A DNA stretch of 64,000 nucleotides from Haliotis asinina (taxonomy: Eukaryota; Mollusca; Gastropoda; Lepetellida; Haliotidae). The notes under the pieces are model-generated. The model was not told the DNA's origin and did not search any database. It worked only from the letters and a program-made list of their open reading frames with translations. Shown here in pieces: positions 11,901-26,900 of the stretch. Where the stretch lies: positions 26,398,001-26,462,000 of the forward strand of contig NC_090291.1 in NCBI RefSeq assembly GCF_037392515.1, read 5' to 3'. Position numbers and translations under genes: made by a program. Numbering within the stretch: the first letter of the stretch is position 1; each line of letters opens with the position of its first letter.

Positions 11901-14900
11901 GAGTTATGCTTATGAGTTGTGGCACAGCAGTTGACAGTCACAGCTAGATGATTGTTACTCACCCATAATCACATAGGGGGCTGTACTGGAGAGACTGACA
12001 GACAGTCTATGTTCATGTGGGACGCTAGCACAAGAAAGGGAAGAGGCTCAGTTGGGTTGAGCTATTTTTAGACTGTGAAATGTTAGTATTGATGACTTTC
12101 CCTAAGTTAAAGGTTGCATGCAAGAAAAAAATCAAACATAATTAAAACACATTTATCACATATTCATGACATATAATATACATTGCTCTTTTTAAAATAA
12201 CAAATAAACAAAATTATATGCGTACAATCGCGATTCAAAAGTGCAATATTTTGTACTTGGGCTAACTTCCCCCGAAACGAAGCCCTCGGGAGACCGAACC
12301 CAGTCATAGCAGGTGGATATGAACTCAAGTGTAACGATGGCTTCCGATTGGCTGTTTCATTTGCTGATATGCTGAGGGTTCATTGTGTGTACAGAAAGAT
12401 AATCTGTTGGATGGGCATTTTATAAGTATTGCGAGTCACAAGAAAGTAAGATTCTTTATGGATAACAACTTCTTTTTGTGTACTTGAAGTGTCGTTTCAG
12501 TATGGATTCATATACTGTTGTCAAACAAAATCGTATACACTAAAAGAAGTCGTTATCCATGAAGAATGTATATAGAGATGTTGGGTTTGGAAAATATATG
12601 TTCTCTGAATTTGCGCTCGATCCAGTCAAAAATCATGGCAGACAGACATATAGGTGTGAATAAACCAGACACTGAGCTTTCTCTGTGACGGAGACTGCTT
12701 ACCATAAACAACAAGTTTTTTTACGTAACAAGTAGATTATTTACTTGTTTGTGTACACAACCAAGATTACACTACTGCTCACGACATCAGACGCTGGGCG
12801 TGCACACAGTTTCAAGCTCCACGAACCTATTCACTGCGTATGTGTTATGGACGCAGCACAGCACAGCTGTTGAAACCAGTTTTCCTCCCAGCGCTGGGGG
12901 GAATTTAGTGAAACGTTTGAACTCCGATTTCGCGGGCTTTTTTTTCATCGCTTTTTTTTTCAACTTTATAGGTTGAATTGGCATTTTTGATGATTTGTTT
13001 CGGTAAGTGCATACCGAAAGGTACCAGAATCTGCAAAGTTGTGTTTTACGTTGCATGTGACCTTTAAAATTTTCAAATTTATCCTGCTCTTCTTTCATAC
13101 AAAAAGTGACTACAAACTCGGCATCAGTTCATGAATTGATTTTTTTTAAAATGTTAATATCAAATGACACTGCAACACACTTTTGGGATTACAATTTCTT
13201 TGAAGAGAAAGAGGCTAGAGTACAGGCTCTAGTGCTCACACACCCAGAGTAAGGGTAGCGCAGAATAAGTCATTGATCTGACCCACTCAGCCACCACGAG
13301 TTCCACAAAAGTGGAAGTCTGATAAAATACTTTGAGTACCCCTATAACAAGTGTAAATTACACTTTCTCAGGTTGATAGTGTCATGTATGCAGGGGAAAT
13401 CACGCTATTTAGATCACTTGTGAAAATGGATGCTGTGCTCAGAAATCAGCACTGATTTGGAATATAAGCAAAGCAAAATTCAGAAGATAATTGTAACAAG
13501 AACTTGGTTACTTAAACCAAAAAAGATAAATGTATTTAAATACATCCAGCTGGACACATGACTCACACTTTTGTTTTTTATTACAAGGCGATAATATTTT
13601 TCTTTAATACAATGTGAACCTTTTCTTACCAGGTTTCCATCCATCCAGCTTTTTGTCTTCAAGGTCCTCAAAGGAGGAGGTGGTTGCTCAGAGGCCAGAA
13701 GACTTCATGGATGATGAGGTAAGTAATAGTCACACCATGATAGCATATGTATATGTAAGAGTTATCATTCTTAGTATAGAGTTCTTATGTTTGCTAAGTC
13801 GTTTAGAATTTCTGTCCTACCCTTTAATGACCTGCAAATAAAGTAAAAATGTTGATATCAGGACTTTGGTGAACATGGCATTGCCCCTAGAAAATTGGCA
13901 ACAAGCTCAACATACACATCTGAGGAACGAGGACAGAAGCGGAAGGTGATGACAGCCACTGCTCTGGCTGGTTCCTCCATTATCCCAGGAGTGGCAGATG
14001 CACTTACTGATCTCATCATACCAGACAAGTGAGTCTAGTTTCTGTATGTCAGTTATGTTGTTTCACTGTAGGAGACAGGGGACCAGTTTCTATATAATTC
14101 CTGTGGAAATGTAACATTATGTAGCATGTACCTAGCTTTACGTAGACAGCATCTGAGGCTCAAATGACAAGATTTGAATGGTACACTGTTTGTGGATGAG
14201 GTCAGCTTTCTTCTGGACAGCTCTGATGGTCTGTAGGCATCCAAGAGAACATCATAGCAAAGTTTGCAATGCTTATCATCATCTGTCCGAAGTGTCACGG
14301 AATGGAATGTGGTGGCATTTAGTGGTGTTATGATTACTTGAAATAATCAAAGATTGATTGCAGTGACCAAACAAAGAAGCAATTGACCAAACATAGGAGC
14401 AATTGATCATGTTATACAACATTATTGTTGATCAACTGTGGAAAGTTAGTCAGTATGATGAATATTCCAAGTCTGAACTTTGAAAGCATTGTTGAGTCCT
14501 AGAGAAAATTTACCAGTGAATGTATATTCCTTCACAAGCTAGATAGACATGTTATAAACCTGCTAAAAGGATCTTAAGAAATATAATAAAAATATTAAAT
14601 ATCAAATATGATATTCATAAAAAGTAAAGCATGTTGCATAGTGGTGTTCAGATTTTCAAAACTAATAAAATATCTGTTGCACGAAAGAATAGCCAGAAGA
14701 TTCCCAGGAGCTGTTTATGAAAGCCCCAAAAGTGGACGAAGACTTTAAGCTCATCAGTGAACCCAGAACAGATCTTATGAAGCAGAGGATAAGAAGATGG
14801 CCCAGAAGGACACTACTACTAAATGTAGCTTCTCTGGATTGGCACGGTCAAGGGCTATAAATGAGGTGCTCATTCAAGAACCCCACTACCAAGGAGGATA

Positions 14901-17900
14901 AGGTTATCCTATCTGCTCTACTTACTCAGAAGGAGGATCAGCACTTCATCTCTGAGCATCTGACTTACTCTCTTAAGGAGACAAAGATTGGAAGCACTGA
15001 AGGTCAGGTTTGGAGCAATTGGAATCTTCCTTCTTCAGCCGTTCATGTACAACCGTTGACAGTGGGTGGATGTCTACATGTGGGGAATTCTACAGGATGT
15101 ATACATCTCACAGATACTGTGGAAAAGCTACAAGATACAACTGAAGGCTACACCACCACTGACATGCGACCTTGTCATCTTCAGCAGATCAAGCATCGAA
15201 GCTGGACGACGCCATGAAGTCTCTACTTGAAAAAGGCACAGCCAAGGGAATAAATCAGAACCATCTCACACCCGGCTTCTACACCCCAATCTTCCTAGTA
15301 CCAAAGAAGAATTCCAAGGAGAAATTCAGGCTCATCTACAACATGAGAAAGGTCAACTAGGATTAACTCCTCAAACCCGAAAGATTCAAAATGATACACC
15401 TTCCACAACTCCAACATCTCGTCTGTCTTGCAGATTATCTTGCCAGCAAAGATTTTCAGAATGCTTACCTACACATCCCGATACATCAAGAGTCAAGGAA
15501 ATATCTATGCTTCCTATTCCAGGATCGTCACTTCCAACAGAACATCTCACCATTTTTTAATATTGTCGGCCCCCTTGCTTGTGAACAAGCACATCGTTCC
15601 TTAATTACATTGTTCAGGGCTACGAGGGGATGTCTAGAAGTAGTGAGCCTAACCATGTTCTCGATGTCCAAAGTTAGTAAAGTTTCCATTTTATCGTGAA
15701 GGGATCATTAGCAAAACCATATCCAAAGTTTCATGTATGTGGGTAATATGGTTCACAAGATATGAGTTATCTTAACACATTGGGGTATTAAATTTGTATA
15801 ATAATTGCAGAAAATGAAAGCGATATGATATTTAGCACCTCTTCGATAATGGTATGTCCTCAGATGATATCATATAAAATATATTCAGAATGTTATTGAA
15901 TGTATTCCTGTCATAATCAACAGCCAAAGATATGGCATGCTTGATTTAGATTTAGGTGGACTGTTTTTAAGGACACCCCCACTTTTATCTTTCACAAACA
16001 TTGTGTCTAGATATTTAAGCTGGCACTGTTTACAATATTTTGGGAGCTGACACTCTGTGTGACCATTTAGTTTTTAGCTTAAGCCCTTGGCAGCACATAT
16101 GAATAGAGAAGACATGAGAATCAGTTACGTCCTTATGTTGAAGTCACCTGGAAGTTGGTGGGTCATGTCTCCAAACATGCTCTTTCAGTAAATATGAAGG
16201 GGGGAGTCACTTTCACAAGCGATTGTAATTTCAAATTGCTTTCTTTATGCACTTTAATAAGTATTTTTTTATTTCAGCAACTTCTACCTACCTCAAACAC
16301 ACAAAATGTTTCTTGCATTGTGAGGCTGGAACATAGCAAACCAGTTAGCTTGAGGTTGACAGGTATCGCATTGTCATCCCAAAGGATCTATGGGTCAGGG
16401 TTCAAGCCACATCTCAAGCAATACTGTCTGCATTATCGCTATAACTTGGCAAAGTCTTCATTGTCTACTTACCTCAGCTCAGCAGAGGAAGACTACAGTT
16501 GCACCCATTACAGGGGTTTCTGATTGCTTACCTGGACATTCCTTTCTCCAGTGCCAGATCCACTAACATGGGCAACAGATATTCTCAGCATATGATGGGA
16601 AGGACTAGATGCTTATGGATTTCCACCTCCAGTTCTACTGCCACAAGTAATCAGGAAAATCAAGGAGACAACAATACTGCAACTGATTTTAATTGCACCC
16701 TATTAGTCAGCAAGAGAATGATTTCCCATCCTCATAAGAACTAGGAAGTCCAACCCTGAAACTACCAAAGTAATCAATCATACTTGTCAATCTGCACAAC
16801 AAGCAAGCTCACAGGATCCATTGTCATTTCATCTTCATGTATGGACCATATCAAAACTTTCCTAAAGAAAAGAAAATACTCCAACAGAAAAGCAAAGGCA
16901 GTAACCTTGATTTACACAGCTTAACTTGCAACTTTATGTGACAACAAGTGGAAGAGATTTTAGATACATGCACAGCAGAAGGGCTTCACAGCATCAAAGG
17001 CCTCACATGCTCAGGTAGTGGATGTCATCTACGACAGACTAGACGACTGAAAGGTTCAACACTATCAACTTACTTGGCCCCTCTCAGCTCAATTATCACC
17101 ATGAAAACAGGCATAAACCTGACAAAGTGCCAGATCTACTAGTTCTTCTATACTCGATCAAGTGAACAACAAAGGAAATTTAAGGCACTGGCTTTGGATC
17201 TTAACATCCTTTCGCAACATCTTACCAATAATGCCTACAAGCCTTTACAGCAGATGTGCTTCAAATTATTCACAAAGAAAATACTGTTTCTGCTTGCCCT
17301 AGCAACAGCACCATAATAAGCATGAGTCAGGATAAGTATAAAATATCAATTATATTCAGAAAATTACATTTTCGTCCAATCAAACCTATAAAGTTGAAAA
17401 AAACGCGATGAAAAAAAAGCCCGCGAAATCGGAGTTCAGACGTTTCACTAATTTCCCCCCAGCGCTGGGAGGAAAACTGGTTTCAACAGCTGTGCTGCGC
17501 TGCGTCCATAACGCATACGCAGTGAATAGGTTCGTGGAGCTTGAAACTGTGTGCATGCCCAGCGTCTAAGGTCGTGAGCAGTAGTGTAATCTTGGTTGTG
17601 TACACAAACAAGTAAGTAATCTACTTGTTACGTAAAAAAACTTGTTGATTGTGGTAAGCAGTCTCTGTCACAGAGAAAGCTCAGTGTCTGGTTTATTCAC
17701 ACCTATATGTCTGCCTGCCTGTCTGCTAAAGACAGCATACAGTACACAGCTTCAATCATTGGCCACTTGCAATTTGAACTTAACACCTATCAGACTATAC
17801 GACATAAAGAAAATAAATTGATTTATGACTCGTGTACCCAACATCTCTATACACATTCTTCATGGACTTCTTTCAGTGTGTATGATTTTGTTTGACAACA

Positions 17901-20900
17901 GTATATGAATCCATACTGAAACGACGCATCAAGTACACAAAAAGAAGTTGTTATCCATAAAGAATCTTACTTTCTTGTGACTCGCTATACTTCTAAAATG
18001 CCCATCCAACAGATCATCTTTCTGTACACACAATGAACCCTCAAATGAATCAGCAAATGAAACAGCCAATCCGAAACCGTCGTTACACTTGAGTGTACAT
18101 CCACCTGCTATGACTGTTTGGTCTCCCGAGGGTTTTGTTTCGGTACAAGTACAAAATATTGCACTTTTGAATCGCGACTGTACACTTATAATTTTGTTTG
18201 TTTTTTTTAAAAGCAGCAATGTATATTATGTCATGAATAAGTGATAAATGTGTTTTAATTATGTTTGATATCTTTGTTGCATGTGACCTTTAAATTTGAT
18301 GAATATTCATGAACAAACATGCGCTAGAGATGGTAGAGCACAATGTAAAATTTCAAACAATTGAAAGTGGTCAAATGCAACATATGTCATATTTGGGATT
18401 TCACTTTCTTAGTAAAGTACAGATGCTAGTACTTTTTTTGGTTGAGTCCCATGAGGGATTCAAACCCTCACCCTCAGAGTCAGGCACCTAATCGCCAGCA
18501 CGCAAACTCAGCTGCCCAGCCCGCTCATCCACCGAGACTTCCACAAAACATTGTGTTCCAGTAAGTAGCTCAACACCCTTGACATGTGAGGTGTTGTTGT
18601 GACTTGAAATAATGACAGCTCTTATAGACAACTTCCTTATTATCGAGTGATAAATTATGACAATGAAAATCCTCAATGGTAGAAGAATTATAAAGCCTCC
18701 TACCAAACTGGAAACAGATAGCATTTACAGTTTTAAAGTAAACTTACCAAACACCATCCTGAAACATTTTCTGCCAGACTATATGTCAGTTTTTGTTAGT
18801 CATGAGTTTGAAGTGGTTGTAAGTTGGATTTCATTGTCAGGAATCAAGTACCACATCTACTGGATAGGTTCATCAACATCATGCAGTTCACACATCTTCA
18901 AAAAGGTGAACTATTTCAGTGATCCTTAAAGTTTGTTCTTAGTTAGCTTTTTACCACTGCTGGCTTTAAATCTGTCATCAAACTTGGAGATCTGAAACAG
19001 TCTTATGCTATCCTCCCACTTACACGATCTGACCGCTGAGTTTAGCACGAACTGTAAACTGTCGTAGTATGTAGACCTTTCTGCATTCAGCAGAATTGCA
19101 CACGACTACTTTGAGATATTTTATGGTCATGCCCCAAACTTCATAAGAATATTCCATGACATCACATTCCTACAATTTCAATACGAATTGGCATGTTTAA
19201 GACTAGTTCTGCGCGTATTGCATACAAGCTGTTTACGATTTTTCTACAACATTAAAACAATATCTATGAGCTGACTGACAAATTTATCACAATGTAAATT
19301 TGACTGTACTGTATCCAAATCAAGAACCAGCGAATTTGGGGCACAGTTTTAAGTTACGCTTTATAGCAACTTGGCGCTTGGACTGGAACATGATTTTGGG
19401 TACAGAAGTGTTGTGGTTGGGGTAGTAGCAATCACTACATTGGATGTCCATAGACGCCGCAAATTGCCACAAAGTTTTTGAACAAAAACCTAGCTTCTTC
19501 GTTGACTGAAGTTCGGTTTTCATTCATACCCTGCAGCAGGAACTGGCATTAGGAGACCATGATGGCTATCAGAACTTCTTACGAGTGGATTCCGCATTGT
19601 TCCAAGCAATTCTGGTTCGTGTTGGCCCTAAGATAGGAAGACAAATGACCTTCATGAGAGAACCACTGGACCCAGCTTTTCGCTTGGCGGTCACTCTTTG
19701 TTACCTGGCCACAGCAAACTCATGCAAAACCCTTGAGTACGATTTCAGGGCGGCCAGCAACACAATTTTCTGCTTAATGCCAGAGTCATGTAACATCATC
19801 ATCCAGGAGTTTGCAAAGGACTTCCTCATGATTTGAATAAGAGTCAGGATTCACAAATATTTCAATCTGTAATTTGATTGGCGGTAATCCATGATTTCCA
19901 GTATTTATCTTATCGAAATGAGTCAAAAGTATAAATTTAACTTTTGCAGTGTCCATCAACAGAAAATGAGTGGAAAGTAGAAGCTGAAGGTTTCTCAAAC
20001 AGATGGAACTTTCACAATTGATTGGGTGCTCTTGATGGCGAGCATGTAGCGATGAGAGCACCCAGTGGTTCCAAATCCGAGTTTTGCTATTACAAGGGTT
20101 TCCACAGTCTTGTACTCTTGGCCTGTGTGGACAGCCAATACCGCTTCCTGTATGTGGATGTAGCTCCAAATGGCGGGCAACTTGAGTGTGTACTATGCAA
20201 CGAGGTGGCGTGATAATACTGATTCCATCATCGTTATTTTGCTTATTTGTATTCTCCATCTCTTTCCCGTCGTTTCCACATTGTTCACCCTGGATGTTTA
20301 AGGATGATTTCTCAGGATTGACCATCTGAGATTCGTCTATGTCCTGTGTGGAAGAGGTGGGGTAGCCCTTTCTCCTTTCCCTTGGGCGGCATCTCCTCAT
20401 CTCCTTCAACTTTCTTCCCATCCTGTCTCTGTTTAGTCCCCTTCAGCTTTTGGAAGTCATTATTCGTGATATTCCCATAAAATACTGTACTACCTTTCTA
20501 CCCACCAACAATAATATGGAGAGAAATAGATGAAATAAATTTGGCGATATTTTCCACCACTTGCATGTATCTACATGACAATCATCATTAGCTCGTTTCA
20601 GTGAGTACCTATCGTATAAAGCTGGTGATACTGCCGCAACTAACTGCTTCACTGTAAGCTCCTGTCATACATGGGACAAGGACGTAGTCTGCTCCTGACA
20701 GTTGTAGTTCAATCATATGTCGTGTCTGTTGTGCTCGCAAATTCTTGTGAGCAGACTACGATCAGAATCATGTACACTACAATCAATGCTGAGTACAACA
20801 CGAGTATAACACATGCATCATATGATATTCTACCATAAGTGCAAAAATTTTCAGCATGTTCAAAGCCTCTTTCCTATCATAGGATAGCTATGATCTTTCA

Positions 20901-23900
20901 CGAAGTATCACGATTGCATGGGGACAAGCTTACACACGGTATGTATAACGTGATATATTATAACTCACATCGTGTACGTGGGAGGGTAGTATTATCCACC
21001 ACTTATGACTTCTTCCTAGAGTTTATTGGTTTTAGCTTTTGTATGCAATCACTATGGGATGTTTTCATCCAAAGAAATGTTCATCCCTACAAATGCATAT
21101 TCTAAATTTGTGTTCCACTCAAGGCTGAGAACAGTCAGTAGAAATGTGATATGTGTGATAGAATAAGACTTTAAGATATCATCACACTTGTTAGACAGTA
21201 GTAAGTTTTCTAAACATGAGTATTAATCCACTTGTGAAGCAATGCCATTCCTGCTGTATAGTATACCCATTGGAGTGAGCCTGCTGAGGAAAATGGGCTG
21301 GAAGGAAGGGCAAGGGGTTGGACCTAGAGCCAGGAAGAAGACGAGGAAGAGGATCAGTGAATTGAAGAAAGGTTGGACATTTTGCTTTTTTGGATTCTGA
21401 GAATCATGAGGGGCCATTTAGGTTGTATATGGTTAATTTGTCAAGTTTGTTTTCCATCAGACCTGAAACATTAACAGTAAATTAATCCAGTACATGTAAT
21501 TCTACAATGGGGCCAAGGCCATTAAAAGTTTGAGGTCACCTTTGTTGAAGGTCATGGTGAAGTTGTTTATTTCTGTAGACATATACAAGTTACAAGCACA
21601 AACTGACTCTAAGTTTTGAAGTGTGTATGATATAATGAACCATTTTAGAAATACATCAGCCTATTATCATTGTTCATGAAATATGTAAAACGAATGGTAC
21701 AACATAAACTATGCTTGAAGTCCCCTGCATAACCTTCACCTTCAAATCGCATGAAACTGTGTACCAAAGTCACACTGAAAGTTTGAACAGCATAATCCAG
21801 GTGATGTGTTTCTATGGTAGTTCTGTATATTCAATAAATGGAATTTTGAAATCTTTAAGAATATTGCTTGATAGCACTTGAATGATAATGTACAGTCAGC
21901 AGTTGTAGGACATTATACATGTTGATTTAGTAAGTGTTTGGGCTATTATGCATTGAAGTCAGTTCCATGAGATCAATAGTGGCAAGACAAAAGAAAGCAT
22001 AGTCTGAAATTATCTTTTGATTTATTGCGTATAAATTTGTTATGTATACAATAATAATCATGTTTGGAGTACTTTGTTTGTTTTATTAAGCATGGGATAA
22101 TGTTCATGTTTCCCAGTATTTATGGTAACACAGTGATTATAAGTACTGCATCATAAGCAGATATTGTTACATGAAATAGACCGATGTAGATACAATTCTA
22201 ATTATAATATTTGTCATCACAATTTTTTTTATGTAACATTATTTTCACTAATTTAGATTATGCAACACAGCACAATACAATACTTATTCCTAGAAACCCT
22301 TATCCCATCAATATATTTTGCAGGGGGTATTAAAGTTTGACATGAACTGAAAATGGAGGTAGTGCTAATTTCCAGAACTGAGCTGTAAAACCTTTCAATA
22401 CACCCCTTTGTGGGTATCAAAGAAGATAATGACATAATCAACAGTACCACTCTATTTCTAGTATCAATATTACTGAGGTAACACTTTACATATTCATAAC
22501 TAGGTCACATATTCCTGAAGAGTGTTTTACCTTTGCAGGGGATATATTTCATATCATTTTGACATTAATAGCTTTCAGTATTATTAGATTGTGATATGTT
22601 CTGAAGTCAGATACCTATGTTTGGTGTATGCATTGGGTTATTTTCTTTCTTTAGCTCCAGGTGTTAAAGTGTATGGCTGTGCTCTGCCACAGTCTAGTAG
22701 CAGTTTGGAGGTGAGTTGGACAGGCAGGACAGACATGGTAGGTGTCACTGTAATGTGGTGGCGAGAGAGGTGGAATCGTGTGAGTCCGTGCAGATGGATG
22801 TTAGACAGGCAGGACAGACATGGTAGGTATCGCTGTGATGTAGAGGTGGTGAGAGGGGTGGACTCTTGTGTATCAGTGTGGAGTGGAGTTAGACAGGCAG
22901 GACAGACATGGTAGGTATCACTGTTTTCCAGAGGTGGTGAGAGGGTGGACTTTGTTTGGTGTCAGGAAGTGACCGATTGCAGCAGTTATGTCATCTGAAG
23001 TTATGCTTTTCTGATATCATAGGACACTCCACCAGTGTAAATATTCATATCATTGTGTTCATCTCAATGCAGACCTAGGACTCCATGCTTACTCATATCA
23101 TTATATATAAGAAATACAGTTCGTTCTACCACCATGTATAGTGTAATAAAGCACACTTTCACCCTAAACTATTATAGTTAAAGCACAAGGACGCTTGCTG
23201 TATTTCTTTTCTAAGATGCCGTATTTAATTTTTCTAATTTAATAATTTCTAAGCCTAATTTCGATTAATCTATGGCAGAAAACAAACAACGGTGTCTGTG
23301 ACCTAAATTAAGAATCCTCGCACAGGGCTAACTGACACACTGTTCTTTTGATGTGTCAGCCCCCTACGTTAAGACAAACGTTACCAGAAAAACAAATGAT
23401 GAACAGTTTGGTGAAGGTTTATGTTCAGGTTAAATATCTTCTCTAGATCATTTTAGTTACATCAGTGATTCTCTTAAACCATACAAGGCAAAATGACCGT
23501 CTCATTTCTACTACCAAAGAAAGTTTACATCAGTACATTCGGCTGAAGCTGACTAGTCATGCAACATTCCACGATTGCATTGTGGGTATGTAAACGTTGC
23601 AAACATGACCGTCTCTCTGTAAAGTTTTGAGACGAACTATGAGGCATTTTATCCTTCAGAATACATAACATAATGTGTTGTTAGCTGTTAACTGCAAACC
23701 AAGAAACGGGATGCGAGGAAGCAGTTTAGTGTGGTAGGCTGTACGAGGCGATGGCAACTGACATCCGTCGTGACGTCAGTTACATTGTGACATATTGCAA
23801 AAAAGTTCAATTACGAGGGGGCAGACTGGAATGGCGCAGTGATGTCAACACATTGTGACGTAATGCAAAAAGTGCACATTATCGTCTGATAAAGTATTGT

Positions 23901-26900
23901 CGGCGCCTTGATCTTTCACCGAAGCATCTTAGAACAGAGCCTAATGACTGGATGGCTGATTAGAAATTTCATATAACGTGGGATACAATGGTGACACTTT
24001 TAAGGCTGAGTATTTTATTGAAGGGACATGAACTTAATTGTTTCATCTTTTTATCAGGAATCAGATGATGAGGCTTTACAGAATGTCACATTTGCCCCAA
24101 GGGACAGGAACCCTGTGTCCTTAAAGGCAAAAGACAATGTTCATGGCTTGGGCTATAGCGGCCTTAACCCACAGAATGCCCTACCTTCAGGCCACATAAA
24201 CCTGTTTAACCCTCCTCCTGTGAAAGGCAAAGGATGCAGAGGCATCCAAGGCCACGTAAGTGCAAACCTATCTGTACTTATGCTACGTATTTATTTTCAT
24301 TTGCCTTATAAAGTTGTGCCTATATACATGTATCATTATTTCATGTCAACCAGTTGTTAGTTTACATGCAATGAAGCAGCATAGTGACAATATTTTTGGC
24401 TGAAGGAATGTTAGACCCACACCCAAACATTGCAGTTTACATAGTTGTACATTTGAGTACAAAAACCTCTAACACTGATAGGAGACACTGACTTTTTACT
24501 TACTTTGAACACTCTGTGTGGCACATTTATGACAACAGTTATTTCGTATGACAGTATGATTGTGTACCGATACGAGAAGATTTGGCGCTTGTTTCTGATT
24601 AAGTATGTTTTTTCAACTGCAGGCATTTGGAGTTGGTGCTCTAGAAGATGATGATGAAGATATCTATGCAACTGACCACATGTCTAACTATGACATGACT
24701 ATGGGTTATGAGGAAAAAGATGACAAGTTTGGTTGGACTGCCCCAGGACATCATGAGAAAGGTAACCAATATTTACAGCTACTTTACTTTCAAACTGATT
24801 ATACCATTGATTTCCAAGATCAGGAACATAGTGAATGATATGACTTCTCATTCAATGGGTTGATTGCTGTGCCTCATAAAGCCAACATGTGACCATGGTA
24901 TTTGTTTCGGTTTGTTTCCAATCATAGAAGGTCCGGCAGGGACTACACAGAACGTTTGCGAACAAATAATGGTGTCATGTTAGAATTCATTATTGGGGAC
25001 CTGGGCAAATTACCAGGATAACTGTTGTCATTATTAAAATTAATCTTTGAAAATCTGTGTCAAAGAGAGAGGTTGCTGAGCCCTATCACAAATGCAAAGA
25101 ACTTTAAAGAGGCATTGAGAGTTTAAGTATATACCAATGGCAAAGTCGTTGTTTTTAGTTGATTTCAAATAAATCAACTCCATATTTTTATTATCATAGA
25201 TAATAAACCAGGGTAGCTACCATAGCTACCAAAATTTACGTATGATTTTTGCTATGACAGCTGGGCCAACCTTCAAAACTGTATAAATATAAAGCTTTGC
25301 AATCCTTCGGACTTATATGAAACAAATGCCTTGCTACATGTCTGTAGACATCATATTTTCACATGACATGAATAAATATTGCGGTAAAACCACAGAAATA
25401 GGATCGTCACTATACCATCCAGGCATCAGAAAAAGACTGGACTGCTGGGATATTTTGTTACAATCAGACAAGGAAGAATATGGATATTTTTAAATAATGG
25501 CCTATGATGGGCATCTGGCCTCCTGACTGTCTAGGGTGAAGAAATTCTGCTAATGTGGACAGGAGCCCAGTCCCTTTGTCCGTCACGGTTGAGGGAGTGG
25601 GTGCTGACCAATTTGCAGTTTGGTTTCGTAATTAGACCGTAGGCGAGAAACATTATTCCCTCCGCATCAGGGCCCCTTTAAATTACACAGAAATTTAATT
25701 GATGTGTCAGAATACCAGTTCCTATCCCAGTGCTTGTAGTCATAATTCCTGAATTATGAACCCTTTCATTGTACATGCCGGGGGGATATAGTCGACGCCT
25801 CGTTCGTCCGTCCGTAATCATTTTGTTTCCGGAGCATAACTCAGAAACCGTTCAATATTTCTATACCAAACTTGATAGATGTAATGATCTCAACCTATAG
25901 TTGTGCCTTTTGCTGTTTACAGAGTTTCGGCATTTTTATTTTTTTTGTTTTTCCATGGAACATTTTGGTGTTCGTCGAATGGTGGGACAGGCTTCGTTTC
26001 CGGAGCATAACTCAAAAAACGTGAAATATTTTTCTGCAAAACTTGGTACATATGTGTGACAGACCCCAAAGTGGTGCCTTTTGCTATGTACAGGCTTTTG
26101 TGATTTATTATTTTCTCGGTTTCCTTGGAAATGTTTCGGACGTAGTCTCAAAATGAAGGGATGTGCTTCATTTCCAGATGAAAACTCAAAAACCATTCAA
26201 TATTTTTCTGCAAAAGTTGGTAGATATACCAATCAGAAGCTGCAATGGTGCCTTTTGCTAGTTACAGGCTTTTGTGATTTCTTAGCTTCTCGGTTTCCAT
26301 GGAAACGAATCAGACTTTGTCTACAAAATGAGAGGTGTGTTTCATTTCCGGAGCAGAACTAAAAAATTTCGTAATTTCTGTCAGTAAAACTTAGTAGATA
26401 TGTGTGGCAGACCCCAGAGTGGTGCCTTTTGCTATGTACAGGTTTTTGTGATTCATCATTTTCTTGGTTTCCATGGAAACATATCGGACTTAGTCTCAAA
26501 ATGGAAGTATGGGCTTTGTTTCCAGAGCAGAACTCAAAAACCGTTTAATATTTTTCTGCAAAACTTGGTAGATATATGAGTCTGAACCTGTAGTGGTGCC
26601 TTTTGCTATTGCCAGGTTTTAGTGATTTACCATTTTCTCAGTTTCCATGGAAACATTTTGGACTTTGTCTCAAAAGTGAGAGGTGTGTTTCGTTTCTGGA
26701 GCAGAACTCAAAAACTTGTTAATATCTGTCAGTGCTACTTGGTAGATATGTGTGTCAGACCCCAAAGTGGTGCCTTTTGCTATTTACAGGTTTTTATGAT
26801 GTATTATTATTATTCCATGAACATGATGCTGACTTCATTTCTGGAGCACTACTCTCGAAAACTATTTTATATGTTTCAAAAGACTTTGGCAGATATACAA

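Noticed and set aside
12787..13098. 103-residue minus-strand ORF as a gene
   Set aside because: It lies in a nonautonomous element, and the inverted copy at 17.4-18.3 kb does not keep the same frame open.
26081..26362. 93-121-residue ORFs in the 26-27 kb region as genes
   Set aside because: They follow the 174-bp tandem unit (58 codons) and appear on both strands.
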